DNA of 64,000 bases from positions 1 through 64,000 of the forward strand of contig CAJUKD010000012.1 of NCBI GenBank assembly GCA_910587235.1. The letters are read 5' to 3'. The notes beneath the pieces are model-generated. The model saw nothing but the letters and a program-made list of their open reading frames with translations, ran no database searches and had not been told where the DNA came from. Shown piece by piece: positions 26,817-35,071 of the stretch (positions are counted from its first letter, which is position 1; every line of letters starts with the position of its first letter). Made by a program: the position numbers and the translations under genes. Source of the DNA: an uncultured Muribaculaceae bacterium. GTDB taxonomy: Bacteria > Bacteroidota > Bacteroidia > Bacteroidales > Muribaculaceae.

Positions 26817-28109
26817 ATGAAAATCGAAAAAATCATCGGTCGCGAAGTCCTCGACTCGCGCGGTAACCCCACGGTAGAAGTAGACGTAATCCTCGAATCC
26901 GGCGCCAAAGGCCGTGCTTCCGTTCCTTCGGGCGCATCCACCGGCGTCAATGAAGCTCTTGAACTCCGCGACGGCGACAAGAGCCGCTACATGGGCAAGG
27001 GTGTGCAGAAAGCTGTTGCCAATGTCAACGGTCCCATTGCAGCTGCTCTCGTAGGCATGAGCGCCCTCGATCAGATTGCCATCGACGAAACCATGCTTGC
27101 CCTCGACGGCACCGACACCAAGTCGAATCTCGGCGCCAACGCCATCCTTGGCGTATCGCTGGCTGTTGCCAAGGCTGCCGCCGACTATCTCGACCTGCCC
27201 CTCTATAAATATATCGGCGGTTGCAACACCTACGCTCTGCCCGTGCCGATGATGAACATTATCAATGGCGGCGCACATTCCGACGCTCCCATCTGCTTCC
27301 AGGAATTCATGATCCGTCCTATCGGTGCCGCTTCATTCCATGAAGGCATCCGCATGGGCACAGAGGTATTCCATAACCTCAAATCAGTTCTGAAAGCACG
27401 TGGCCTGAGCACTGCCGTAGGCGACGAAGGCGGTTTCGCTCCCACTCTCGACGGAACTGAAGACGCACTCAACGTAATTATCCAGGCTATCGAAAAAGCC
27501 GGCTACGTTCCCGGTCGCGACATCACCATCGGACTCGACTGCGCTTCCTCCGAATTCTTCAAGGACGGTGTGTACGATTATACCTGGAAACAGGGTGCCG
27601 ACGCTCCCAAGCTCACATCCGAACAGCAGGCACAGTTCCTGAAAGAACTCGTTGAAAAATATCCTATCGATTCCATCGAAGACGGTATGGCCGAAAACGA
27701 CTGGGAAGGCTGGAAGATCCTTACCGATCTTATCGGCAAGAACTGCCAGCTCGTAGGCGACGACCTCTTCGTTACCAACGTCAAATATCTTGAAAAAGGT
27801 ATCGAACTCGGTTGCGCAAACTCCATCCTCGTTAAGGTTAACCAGATCGGTTCTCTGACCGAAACTCTTCGCGCCGTAGAACTGGCACAGCGCAATGGCT
27901 ACACCGCCGTTATTTCGCACCGTTCGGGTGAAACCGAAGATGCAACTATCGCTGACATCGCCGTTGCTACCAACGCTGGACAGATCAAGACCGGTTCTGC
28001 AAGCCGTTCCGACCGTATGGCCAAGTATAACCAGCTTCTCCGCATTGAAGAAGAACTCGGTTCTGCCGCCGCTTACGGTTATGGCAAAAAGACCAAACGT
28101 GCCGAATAA
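26817..28109 (+). CDS. eno: Enolase
   Basis: A 430-residue glycolytic enzyme converting 2-phosphoglycerate to phosphoenolpyruvate. Signature segments: IIGREVLDSRGNPTVEVDV at the N-terminus, SGASTGVNEALELRDGD, the catalytic loop GDEGGFAP, Mg ligands in SIEDGMAENDW and GDDLFVTN, and the enolase signature ILVKVNQIGSLTET followed by SHRSGETED. Length is normal. Codon use is strongly biased to C-ending codons compared with neighbours, as expected for a highly expressed gene. Confidence 0.97.
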   Translation: MKIEKIIGREVLDSRGNPTVEVDVILESGAKGRASVPSGASTGVNEALELRDGDKSRYMGKGVQKAVANVNGPIAAALVGMSALDQIAIDETMLALDGTDTKSNLGANAILGVSLAVAKAAADYLDLPLYKYIGGCNTYALPVPMMNIINGGAHSDAPICFQEFMIRPIGAASFHEGIRMGTEVFHNLKSVLKARGLSTAVGDEGGFAPTLDGTEDALNVIIQAIEKAGYVPGRDITIGLDCASSEFFKDGVYDYTWKQGADAPKLTSEQQAQFLKELVEKYPIDSIEDGMAENDWEGWKILTDLIGKNCQLVGDDLFVTNVKYLEKGIELGCANSILVKVNQIGSLTETLRAVELAQRNGYTAVISHRSGETEDATIADIAVATNAGQIKTGSASRSDRMAKYNQLLRIEEELGSAAAYGYGKKTKRAE

Positions 28110-28132
28110 ATCGACCGTCATAATCGACAAAT

Positions 28133-28171
28133 AAAAATCGCCGCATCTGAAACTCAGATGCGGCGATTTTT
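28133..28171. terminator. Bidirectional terminator between eno and serA
   Basis: Eighteen-bp perfect stem (arms 28133-28150 and 28154-28171) with a 3-nt loop and A/T-run ends. It separates the convergent eno and serA genes. Confidence 0.9.
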
Positions 28172-28189
28172 ATTTGGTATTCGTCGGTA

Positions 28190-29107
28190 TCAGTTTACGC
28201 GGAATCGGTCGGTTCCGTCGTTAAAGAAAGCTACAACTTGGGCGGCAGCGGCAAGCCCGGCATTGATGTTGGCTTCCGCTGTCTGTGCTCCTGTTTTCTT
28301 CGGGGTGAAGAAGACACGGTCCCCAAAACGCTCCGTAAGGGTGTCGGCGCAAGAAGGACGCACGTCGGCGAAGTATTTAAGGTCGGGACGAGCCTCAAGA
28401 GCTTCGGCAAGTCCGGCTTCGTCCATCACTTCCTTGCGGGCGGTGTTTATAAGTACGCCGCCTTTTGGCATAAGTTCGATCAATCCGCGTCCTATCGATC
28501 CGACGGTCTGCGGGGTTGCCGGAATGTGTATGGATACGAAACGGTTTTCGCTGTATAATCGGGAAAGGTCGTGGACGGGACGTACGCCGGCTTCTTCCAT
28601 CACAGAATCTGGGCAGAACGGGTCGTATGCGCTTACTTTCATACCGAATCCGGCAGCTATGCGCGCGACGTTTCGGCCAACTTGTCCGAATGCCTGAAGA
28701 CCGAGTGTCTTATCGCGCAGTTCGAAACCCGATGTTCCTCCGAAGTTGTTGCGGGCAGCCATGACGGCCATTCCGAATACAAGTTCGGCAACTGCGTTGG
28801 AGTTCTGTCCTGGGGTGTTCTCGACAATCGCACCGGCGGCAGTGGCAGCGGCAAGATCGATATTGTCGTAGCCGGCACCGGCGCGTACGACGATCTTTAA
28901 GCCCGGTGCTGCGGCGAACACATCGGCACCGACAATGTCGGAGCGCACGATCAGAGCGTCGGCGTCCGCTGTTGCTGCGAGGAGCTGTGCGCGGTCGGTG
29001 TACTTTTCAAGAAGGGTGAACGTGTGTCCGGCACCTTCGATTTCGGCACGTATGCCTTCGACTGCTATGGCGGCGAAAGGCTTTTCGGTTGCAACGAGTA
29101 CTTTCAT
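28190..29107 (-). CDS. serA: D-3-phosphoglycerate dehydrogenase (short form)
   Basis: A 305-residue D-2-hydroxyacid dehydrogenase performing the first step of serine synthesis. The NAD-binding loop reads LGLQAFGQVGRNVARIA, with Ala in place of the first Gly of the usual GxGxxG. I recall this as usual for Bacteroidetes SerA. The substrate/catalytic regions are VRAGAGYDNIDLAAA, VLINTARKEVMDEAGL and the Asp/Glu segment ADVRPS. There is no C-terminal ACT domain, so classical allosteric serine inhibition is not expected. It sits 27 bp downstream of serC on the same strand, forming a serine operon. Confidence 0.9.
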   Translation of the reverse strand: MKVLVATEKPFAAIAVEGIRAEIEGAGHTFTLLEKYTDRAQLLAATADADALIVRSDIVGADVFAAAPGLKIVVRAGAGYDNIDLAAATAAGAIVENTPGQNSNAVAELVFGMAVMAARNNFGGTSGFELRDKTLGLQAFGQVGRNVARIAAGFGMKVSAYDPFCPDSVMEEAGVRPVHDLSRLYSENRFVSIHIPATPQTVGSIGRGLIELMPKGGVLINTARKEVMDEAGLAEALEARPDLKYFADVRPSCADTLTERFGDRVFFTPKKTGAQTAEANINAGLAAAAQVVAFFNDGTDRFRVN

Positions 29108-29134
29108 GATGTATGTCGTTTAAAATTCCGGTTT

Positions 29135-30205
29135 TTAACGGGTGGCTTCGAAATCGTGCATGGCTTCGACGAGTACCTTTACGCTTTCAATCGGCAGTGC
29201 GTTGTAGAGCGAAGCGCGGAATCCTCCGACGGAGCGATGTCCTTTTATGCCTACAATGCCGCGGTCGGCGCAGAAGCGAATGAAATCGGCTTCGAGTTCG
29301 GAGTATTCTTCTTTCATGACAAAACATACGTTCATGATTGAGCGGTCGGCCGGGTCTGTTACGGTGCCGCGGAACATGCGCGACGAATCAATGGCGTCGT
29401 AGAGCATGGCGGCTTTCTCGAGGTCGCGGCGTTCGAGTTCGGGCAGGCCGCCGAGCTGTTTGTAATAGCGGAGTGTCTGCAGGGCAGAGAATATAGGCAG
29501 CACGGGCGGTGTGTTGAACATCGATCCTTTCTTGATGTGGGTGCGGTAGTCGAGCATTGTGGGTATGGGGCGATCCACATGTCCGAGGGCATCTTCGCGG
29601 ACGATGACAAGGGTTACACCTGCCGGAGCGAGATTCTTCTGTGCGCCGGCATAGATGGCGTCGTAGCGTGAAAAATCTATAGGACGGGAGAATATGTCGG
29701 AACTCATGTCGGCCACGAGCGGACAGTCAACTGTCGGGTCGATACGGATTTCGGTTCCGTATATGGTGTTGTTGGTCGTGTAGTGAAAATAGTCGACACC
29801 GGCCGGTACTTCAAATCCTTTAGGGATGTAGGTGTAGTTGGCGTCCTTTGATGAAGCCACGACGTCGACATCGCCGAACAGGCGTGCTTCCTTGATTGCG
29901 TTCGAGGCCCATGTGCCTGTGTCGAGATAGGCCGCATGTTTGCGCAATAGATTGTATGGCAACATGCAGAACTGCATTGACGCGCCTCCTCCGAGCCAAA
30001 GCACTTGGAAGCCTTCGGGAATTTCAAGGATTTCTTTGACAAGAGCGGTAGCTTCGTCTATTACTGCCTGGAATTCTTTGCTGCGGTGTGACACTTCAAG
30101 CACCGACAATCCGGTATCGGCAAAATTGATGATTGCGTCGGCTGTGTTACGGATTGTGTACTCGCTCAGGATCGAGGGTCCTGCATAAAAATTATGCTTC
30201 TTCAT
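29135..30205 (-). CDS. serC: Phosphoserine aminotransferase
   Basis: A 356-residue PLP enzyme converting 3-phosphohydroxypyruvate and glutamate to phosphoserine. The start MKKHNFYAGPSILSEYTIRN is the family N-terminus; the 14-residue upstream extension is rejected. The PLP-lysine region is YDAIYAGAQKNLAPAGVTLVI. ADMSSDIFSRPID precedes it, and the C-terminal KGHRSVGGFRASLYNALPI is typical. It is the first gene of the serC-serA operon, with a good promoter at 30245-30276. Confidence 0.95.
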   Translation of the reverse strand: MKKHNFYAGPSILSEYTIRNTADAIINFADTGLSVLEVSHRSKEFQAVIDEATALVKEILEIPEGFQVLWLGGGASMQFCMLPYNLLRKHAAYLDTGTWASNAIKEARLFGDVDVVASSKDANYTYIPKGFEVPAGVDYFHYTTNNTIYGTEIRIDPTVDCPLVADMSSDIFSRPIDFSRYDAIYAGAQKNLAPAGVTLVIVREDALGHVDRPIPTMLDYRTHIKKGSMFNTPPVLPIFSALQTLRYYKQLGGLPELERRDLEKAAMLYDAIDSSRMFRGTVTDPADRSIMNVCFVMKEEYSELEADFIRFCADRGIVGIKGHRSVGGFRASLYNALPIESVKVLVEAMHDFEATR

Positions 30206-30244
30206 ATAACAGTTGAAGTTTTTGGGTTTTGGGGTTGTATGATG

Positions 30245-30276
30245 CAAATATAATATAAGCCTTGTAAAAACCCAAA
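30245..30276 (-). promoter_or_regulatory. serC-serA promoter
   Basis: On the minus strand, TTTG (30273-30276), a 20-nt spacer and TATATTTG (30245-30252). The leader to the serC ATG is about 35 nt. Confidence 0.7.
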
Positions 30277-30356
30277 AAAAAGAGCAAATCCGTGTGAAAA
30301 ACGGGTTTTCATACGGATTTGCCGTGTCTTTTTGCTGTAAATGATTGAGCTTCTGT

Positions 30357-30539
30357 TCAGTTGAGTACGAAACCGGGGGCGTCGTGCAGCAATGGACAAG
30401 GAGTATAGGCGCGTGCGAACTGGCGAAGACGGGCCAGAGTTGACGGCCTCGGACCTGCGGTCGCGTTGCCTGCTGTAATTCTGTTATCGGTTGTTTTTGT
30501 CACTTGTTCGGGGCGTGTAGGGGTAGATGTTTTCTCCAT
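30357..30539 (-). CDS. Small conserved-looking protein of unknown function
   Basis: A 60-residue ORF whose second half (LARLRQFARAYTPCPL ... GFVLN) resembles a family of very small Bacteroidales proteins ending in QFARxY...(V/I)xN, recalled from memory. The N-terminal half is Thr-rich and low in complexity. It lies in the otherwise empty 690-bp gap between serC and the sigma gene. Besides this ORF and the sigma-gene promoter, that gap shows no feature I can support. Function unknown. Confidence 0.45.
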   Translation of the reverse strand: MEKTSTPTRPEQVTKTTDNRITAGNATAGPRPSTLARLRQFARAYTPCPLLHDAPGFVLN

Positions 30540-30750
30540 AGGCAGGTGAAGCTTTTATGGTTGGGGAATGTCGTATTAAGGTGTTGTATTGTTTTAACGC
30601 CTTAACGGCAGGTTTTATTATGCGCGTGTGTAAATTTTTTTGCGTCAAGACTTTGCGCGTGTTGAAACAGAATCAGGCGAGAATTATTGTTCTGCGGTGG
30701 TTAAAAGATGATAAAATGCTGTTTTTTTAAGCCGTTTTTGTTCGGGAATG

Positions 30751-30782
30751 TTTGGCTGCAAAGATATAAATGGCTAACTTTG
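30751..30782 (+). promoter_or_regulatory. Promoter of the sigma-factor gene at 30893
   Basis: TTTG (30751-30754), a 20-nt spacer and TAACTTTG (30775-30782). The predicted leader is about 105 nt, longer than for neighbouring genes. Confidence 0.7.
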
Positions 30783-30892
30783 CATTAATAAACCGATGCG
30801 CGAAAAGCGCGAATTATGTAGTCAATATTATTAATCATCAATACTTTCCGCCTATAGACCGTACTCTACTCTAATTTTAAACGGAGAAGAAA

Positions 30893-31483
30893 ATGCACAC
30901 TTTATCCAGGCTGACCGACGAGCAGTTGGTAGCTCAATACGCAAAAGGCACCAACGAGGCATTCGATGCTTTGCTGCTGAGGCACAAGACAAATTTATTC
31001 GGATATATTATCCAACGCGTTAAGGATCGCGATCTTGCCGACGATATTTTCCAGGAAACTTTCGTTAAGGCCATTACGACCATACGTCAGGGACGTTATA
31101 ACGAAGAAGGGAAATTCTCTGCATGGATTTGCCGTATAGCGCGTAATCTTATAGTGGATTATTTTCGTCAGGAGAAGACGGAGGCCTCTGTGTCGACCGA
31201 CGATGGAACTGTCGATATACTGAATCGTAAGGAACTCGCAGATGAAACGGTTGAGGACGCAATCATTGATTTGCAGATCGAGGAGGATGTGCGTCGCCTT
31301 GTAGGCCAGCTCCCTCAGGAACAGCGTCGTGTGTTGGAGATGCGGTATTATGAGGGGCTGAGTTTTAAGGAAATCGCCGAGCAGACCGGGGTAAGCATCA
31401 ATACAGCGCTTGGCCGTATGCGTTATGCTATTCTGAATATGCGTCGCATAGCCCGCGAGCGCAATGTTGTTCTCAGCCGATGA
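30893..31483 (+). CDS. Sigma-70 family (ECF-like) RNA polymerase sigma factor
   Basis: A 196-residue sigma factor. Region 2: YAKGTNEAFDALLLRHKTNL, RDLADDIFQETFVKAI and WICRIARNLIVDYFRQEK. Region 4: LPQEQRRVLEMRYYEGLSF, KEIAEQTGVSINTALGRMRY. No anti-sigma gene follows; two hairpins and the convergent HPF gene do. This highly conserved type, without a partner, occurs widely in Bacteroidales and probably serves a housekeeping or stress regulon. Confidence 0.92.
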   Translation: MHTLSRLTDEQLVAQYAKGTNEAFDALLLRHKTNLFGYIIQRVKDRDLADDIFQETFVKAITTIRQGRYNEEGKFSAWICRIARNLIVDYFRQEKTEASVSTDDGTVDILNRKELADETVEDAIIDLQIEEDVRRLVGQLPQEQRRVLEMRYYEGLSFKEIAEQTGVSINTALGRMRYAILNMRRIARERNVVLSR

Positions 31484-31544
31484 ACAAGACTTTATGAATG
31501 TCGGTCGGGCAAGGCTTGCGCTTTTGTCTTTCTGCTGAAGAGAT

Positions 31545-31602
31545 ACAGCCCCGGACAATTGTCCGGGGCTGTCGTTTGTCTATGCTCCGGCAACGGAGCA
31601 TA
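31545..31602. terminator. Two adjacent hairpins between convergent genes
   Basis: A 28-bp perfect palindrome (31545-31572, ACAGCCCCGGACAA and its complement) and a second hairpin TATGCTCCG-gcaa-CGGAGCATA (31581-31602). They lie between the sigma-factor gene (ends 31483) and HPF (ends 31614) and probably terminate both. Confidence 0.7.
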
Positions 31603-31613
31603 TGTTGTTCGGT

Positions 31614-31907
31614 TTATCTTTTTTCCTTGTATTTTTCAAGCTGACGTTCGGCCGCTTCAATGGCCAGATCGACTGCTTCTTCGAAAGTGTCGGCTGTTTT
31701 GGTGGCGACAACGTCGTCGTGTTGCGGGCTGACGATTTTTATCAAGGCTTCTTTGTTCATGGCCGTTTCCGGCTTTACGACGCGTAGTGTTGCCTCGAAA
31801 TCTGTGATGGCCGGGAATCGGCGTGCCAGACGTTCGGCTTTTTTATTGATGAAATCGCTGAGGCGGTCGGCGATGTCGAAGTGGATTGCCTGAATTCTTA
31901 AGTCCAT
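31614..31907 (-). CDS. hpf: Short ribosome hibernation promoting factor (HPF/RaiA family)
   Basis: A 97-residue protein starting MDLRIQAIHFDIADRLSDFI. The family signature KKAERLARRFPAITDFEATLRV and the C-terminal AVDLAIEAAERQLEKYKEK are present. HPF binds the 30S decoding region and inactivates ribosomes in stationary phase. It lies 2 bp after the recombinase stop codon, a pairing I know from other Bacteroidales genomes. It is the short form, without the dimerising C-terminal domain. Confidence 0.9.
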   Translation of the reverse strand: MDLRIQAIHFDIADRLSDFINKKAERLARRFPAITDFEATLRVVKPETAMNKEALIKIVSPQHDDVVATKTADTFEEAVDLAIEAAERQLEKYKEKR

Positions 31908-31909
31908 AA

Positions 31910-32836
31910 TTAGTCCTCCTTTTTTTTAGCACGCGGATGTGCGAGTTTGTAATTATTTTGAAGTTCTCTATATGAAAGATGTGTGTAGCGTTGTGTAGTT
32001 GCGAGCGACTGGTGTCCGAGCAGTTGCTGCACAGCTGAAAGGTCGGCTCCGTTGTTGAGCATGTCGGTTGCGAAACTGTGGCGGAGTACGTGGGGCGAAT
32101 GGCGGCGGGAATTGACCTGCGCGGTATCAAGGGCCGAACGCACTACTTTATAAACAAGCCCGTAGTAGAGCGGCCGTCCGTCGGGGCGTACGAAGAATGT
32201 TGTCGTGCCGGCGTTTTGTTCAGACTGCTTTCCGACAGTGGCGCTTCTGATGGTACGGTATCTTATAATCATTTCCTGCAATTCCTTGCCGAACGGGATT
32301 GTTCTTTCTTTATTACGTTTCCCGAGTACTTTTAGTTCGTTCCGTACTACGTCGACATCGGCATCCAGAAGGCCGATAAGTTCGGCGGCACGTATGCCCG
32401 TGCTGTAGAACATGGTCAGAATCAGATGGTCGCGTATTGAGCTGAAATTTTCGTTGTCGTCGGGGCTTGTGTCGATTATTTTATTTGTTTCTTCGCTGCG
32501 TATATAGTCGGGCAGCGGCTTTTCAATTCTTGGCGGAGATAGAAGGGCGGTAGGGTTGCCTGCCAGGCCGCGCCGTTTCTCCATGAATCCGAAAAAAACT
32601 CGAAGTGACTGTATTTTTCTTATTATGGTGGTTGTTTTCATTCCTGCCGCGGAGAGCGAGGCGATCCATAGTCTGAGGTCTTCGAGCTTTACAGAGTATG
32701 GGTCATCGTTGTGGTGCGGTGACTCGGATGTCAGATAGCGGCGGAATTGTGTGATGTCGCAGCGGTAGGCTGAAACTGTGTGTGGCGACGAGTTGATCTC
32801 GTTTAGGAGATATGTATAGAATGCGTTGTAAGGCAT
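31910..32836 (-). CDS. Tyrosine recombinase of the XerC/XerD type
   Basis: A 308-residue recombinase. The start is placed at MPYNAFYTYLLNEINSSPHT, the usual Xer N-terminus. The N-terminal core-binding domain (residues ~1-95) is followed by the catalytic domain with Arg in YSTGIRAAELIGLLDAD, HxxR in SPHVLRHSFATDML, the His in LLGHQSLATTQ and the nucleophile Tyr in RYTHLSYRE. It is probably one of the two host Xer proteins resolving chromosome dimers. It is followed directly by hpf. It is not phage-linked: the prophage starts 13 kb away. Confidence 0.88.
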   Translation of the reverse strand: MPYNAFYTYLLNEINSSPHTVSAYRCDITQFRRYLTSESPHHNDDPYSVKLEDLRLWIASLSAAGMKTTTIIRKIQSLRVFFGFMEKRRGLAGNPTALLSPPRIEKPLPDYIRSEETNKIIDTSPDDNENFSSIRDHLILTMFYSTGIRAAELIGLLDADVDVVRNELKVLGKRNKERTIPFGKELQEMIIRYRTIRSATVGKQSEQNAGTTTFFVRPDGRPLYYGLVYKVVRSALDTAQVNSRRHSPHVLRHSFATDMLNNGADLSAVQQLLGHQSLATTQRYTHLSYRELQNNYKLAHPRAKKKED

Positions 32837-32968
32837 GTTGCCGCGTGTTGGCGCTTTTATGTGATAAACCGGCGCTAACGCTACGAAAGTAGTCACAAAT
32901 TTTCACATCGCCAACACTTTTTCAAAAAAAATGCAAGTGAAAAATGCAGATGCTTGAGAAAAAGAGAT

Positions 32969-33268
32969 TCAGGGATTGTATAGGTCGCGGTTGTAGAAGT
33001 CCATGACTTCGCGGGCTATGGCCAAAGTCTGTGCGGCGGGTGATGATGGGTCAAGGTCTACAGCGGCTTCGTAGTCGCTTATGGCTTGGGCGCGGTGCCC
33101 GAGTTTCCAGTTCAGGTCGCCGCGAAGGGCGAGCATAGTTGCGTCGGTGCTTTTTTCGAGTTCTGCGTTTAAGGTTTTCATGGCTGAATCGTAGTCGCCG
33201 GAGGCGATAAGGGCTTCTATGCCTGAAGTATCGTTGTATGTCATTTTATTAAAAGCGTTGTTTTGCAA
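32969..33268 (-). CDS. Small TPR protein
   Basis: A 99-residue protein, or 91 residues from the in-frame MTYNDTSGIEAL. It consists of tandem tetratricopeptide-like helices: IASGDYDSAMKTLNAELEK, ALRGDLNWKLGHRAQAISDY, EAAVDLDPSSPAAQTLAIAR. It ends FYNRDLYNP, as in other small Bacteroidales TPR proteins. A scaffold or adaptor role is likely, with no known partner in the window. Confidence 0.75.
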   Translation of the reverse strand: MQNNAFNKMTYNDTSGIEALIASGDYDSAMKTLNAELEKSTDATMLALRGDLNWKLGHRAQAISDYEAAVDLDPSSPAAQTLAIAREVMDFYNRDLYNP

Positions 33269-33279
33269 ATTTAAGGAAA

Positions 33280-33315
33280 AATGCGGACATCCTATGTGTG
33301 TCGGATGTCCGCATT
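33280..33315 (-). terminator. Terminator of the DJ-1 family gene
   Basis: Thirteen-bp perfect stem (AATGCGGACATCC / GGATGTCCGCATT) with a 10-nt loop. Read on the minus strand it is followed by a T-rich tract (TTTTCCTTAAATTT). Confidence 0.85.
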
Positions 33316-33356
33316 CTGTGGTTTGTGTTTATGGATCCGGTAGGATCGGAGTATGT

Positions 33357-33929
33357 TCAGAAATAAAAATTCATTGTTTTAGGGAAGAACAGCATTCCGC
33401 CGCCCACTTGCTGTGCTACGGAGTCACCCATTGAGTTTGCCACTATGGCAAGTGCAAAGCGCAGTGATGCGCTTGGGCCGTTGCCGGTTATGAGGCGTTC
33501 AAGAGCCATAACGGGCACGTCGCGCGTTTTCGCACCGTGTGCCACGCAGTCTTTCTCGAAGCCGGGATAGCAGGTCGCCTCCTTGCCGTCGAGCAGTCCG
33601 AGCGGAGCAAGTACGACTGCCGGAGATGCGCAGATTGCGGCTATTTTGCCTTTGTGGATCTTCAGAAGTTCCCCCAAGGCCTCAAAAGAGGCGAGGTTGG
33701 TGGCTCCGGGCATTCCTCCCGGCAGGATCAGCCATTCTGAATCGGAGAAGTCGGCCTGCTTGAATGTCAGGTCGGCGCTTATTGTTACTCCGTGGGCGCC
33801 GGCGACTTCGCGGCGGTCGGTTATGGAAACTGTCTTGACGTCCATTCCCGCGCGACGCATTACGTCGACGACGGTTATGGCTTCAATCTCTTCAAATCCT
33901 TCGGCGAGAAAAACATAAGACTTTGACAT
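33357..33929 (-). CDS. DJ-1/PfpI family protein
   Basis: A 190-residue glutamine-amidotransferase-like fold. KSYVFLAEGFEEIEAITVVDV gives the conserved Glu, and the nucleophile elbow is KIAAICASPAVVLAPLG (Cys near residue 105). WLILPGGMPGATNLA is typical of the DJ-1/YajL subfamily. Members act as glyoxalase/deglycase-like or redox chaperones; the exact activity is debated. It is transcribed divergently from apbE. Confidence 0.88.
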   Translation of the reverse strand: MSKSYVFLAEGFEEIEAITVVDVMRRAGMDVKTVSITDRREVAGAHGVTISADLTFKQADFSDSEWLILPGGMPGATNLASFEALGELLKIHKGKIAAICASPAVVLAPLGLLDGKEATCYPGFEKDCVAHGAKTRDVPVMALERLITGNGPSASLRFALAIVANSMGDSVAQQVGGGMLFFPKTMNFYF

Positions 33930-34038
33930 GATAGTGACGTGTTTGCTGTTATTATTGGTTTCTTGTAAAAAACAATCGTTATCTGAAAAAAGTTTGTTTC
34001 AGTGCGGAAATTTTATGATAATTTTGGAGATTTATTTT

Positions 34039-35067
34039 ATGAAGATGAATATTCGGTATTTCATTCTGCCGCTAATGTCGGCAATATTTTTGACATCTGC
34101 AAGTTGCAAGAGCGATTTTCTTAGCGAAGATGGTTTTTGCTGGGGTACATCGTATCATATAGTCTATGAATCGGCGTCGGATCTTTCGGATTCCATAAAG
34201 GCAGAGATAAGGTATATTGATGCTTCCTTGTCGACTTTCAATTCTTCGTCGCGGCTTTCGGCGGTCAACGAATCGCGGACCGATAGTGTGGATGCGATGT
34301 TTGCCGAGGTGTTCAGGCTGTCAAAGCGTGTAAGTGATCTGTCCGGAGGTGCATTCGATCCTACGGTCGCTCCGCTTGTCAAGTTGTGGGGCTTCGGTCC
34401 GGAATCTGAGGGTAGGCCGGATGTGCCGGATTCATCGCTTGTGACTAAGGTATTGGGGCTTGTAGGTATAGGTGACTGCCGTCTTGATGCCGAAGGTATG
34501 CGTGTGGTGAAAAAATCACCGGACACGTCATTCGATTTTTCTGCAATCGCTAAAGGTTATGGTGTTGACCGGGTTGCCTCAATGCTTCGTCGTAACGGCG
34601 TACATAATTATATGGTTGAAATCGGAGGTGAGATAGCACTTCAGGGGTATAGTCCGCGAGGAAAGCGTTGGCGTATACAGGTCGATGCGCCGGTAGTTGC
34701 AGAAAAGCCTGAGGCTCTTCACAGCCGTTTTTTTGTGCTTGAACTCGGACCGGAACCTGTGGCGGTAGCCGGATCTGGCAATTACCGGAACCGCCGTACG
34801 ACTTCAGACGGGCGTGTGGTGTGGCATACCATAAGTCCTGTTACGGGCTATCCGGTGCAGACTTCGACTTTGGCTACGAGTGTCGTTGCGCCTACATGTG
34901 CTTTTGCCGACGCTCTTGCCACTGCAGCCATGGCGATGCCTGCTGACGATGCCATGGCTATGGCTGAGGATTTGAAAGCCGAGGGGGTGGGCTTGATGAT
35001 AATAGAAGACGGAGGTGCTGCCGGAGTTTATGCGACGCGTGTAAGCTCGGGATATCCTTTGCAATAA
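34039..35067 (+). CDS. apbE: FAD:protein FMN transferase (ApbE), lipoprotein
   Basis: A 342-residue enzyme that attaches FMN through phosphoester bonds to Thr/Ser of target proteins such as NqrB/NqrC and RnfG/RnfD. The start is MKMNIRYFILPLMSAIFL, with a lipobox at TSASC (Cys about 21), so it is anchored to the periplasmic side. Core motifs are FDPTVAPLVKLWGFG, DFSAIAKGYGVDRVASML, NYMVEIGGEIALQGYSP and HTISPVTGYPV. The usual Bacteroidales neighbours (nqr) are not in this window. Confidence 0.9.
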   Translation: MKMNIRYFILPLMSAIFLTSASCKSDFLSEDGFCWGTSYHIVYESASDLSDSIKAEIRYIDASLSTFNSSSRLSAVNESRTDSVDAMFAEVFRLSKRVSDLSGGAFDPTVAPLVKLWGFGPESEGRPDVPDSSLVTKVLGLVGIGDCRLDAEGMRVVKKSPDTSFDFSAIAKGYGVDRVASMLRRNGVHNYMVEIGGEIALQGYSPRGKRWRIQVDAPVVAEKPEALHSRFFVLELGPEPVAVAGSGNYRNRRTTSDGRVVWHTISPVTGYPVQTSTLATSVVAPTCAFADALATAAMAMPADDAMAMAEDLKAEGVGLMIIEDGGAAGVYATRVSSGYPLQ

Positions 35068-35071
35068 ACGT

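Noticed and set aside
31910..32836. Tyrosine recombinase as the prophage integrase
   Set aside because: It is 13 kb from the prophage, is paired with hpf as in other Bacteroidales, and looks like a housekeeping Xer protein.
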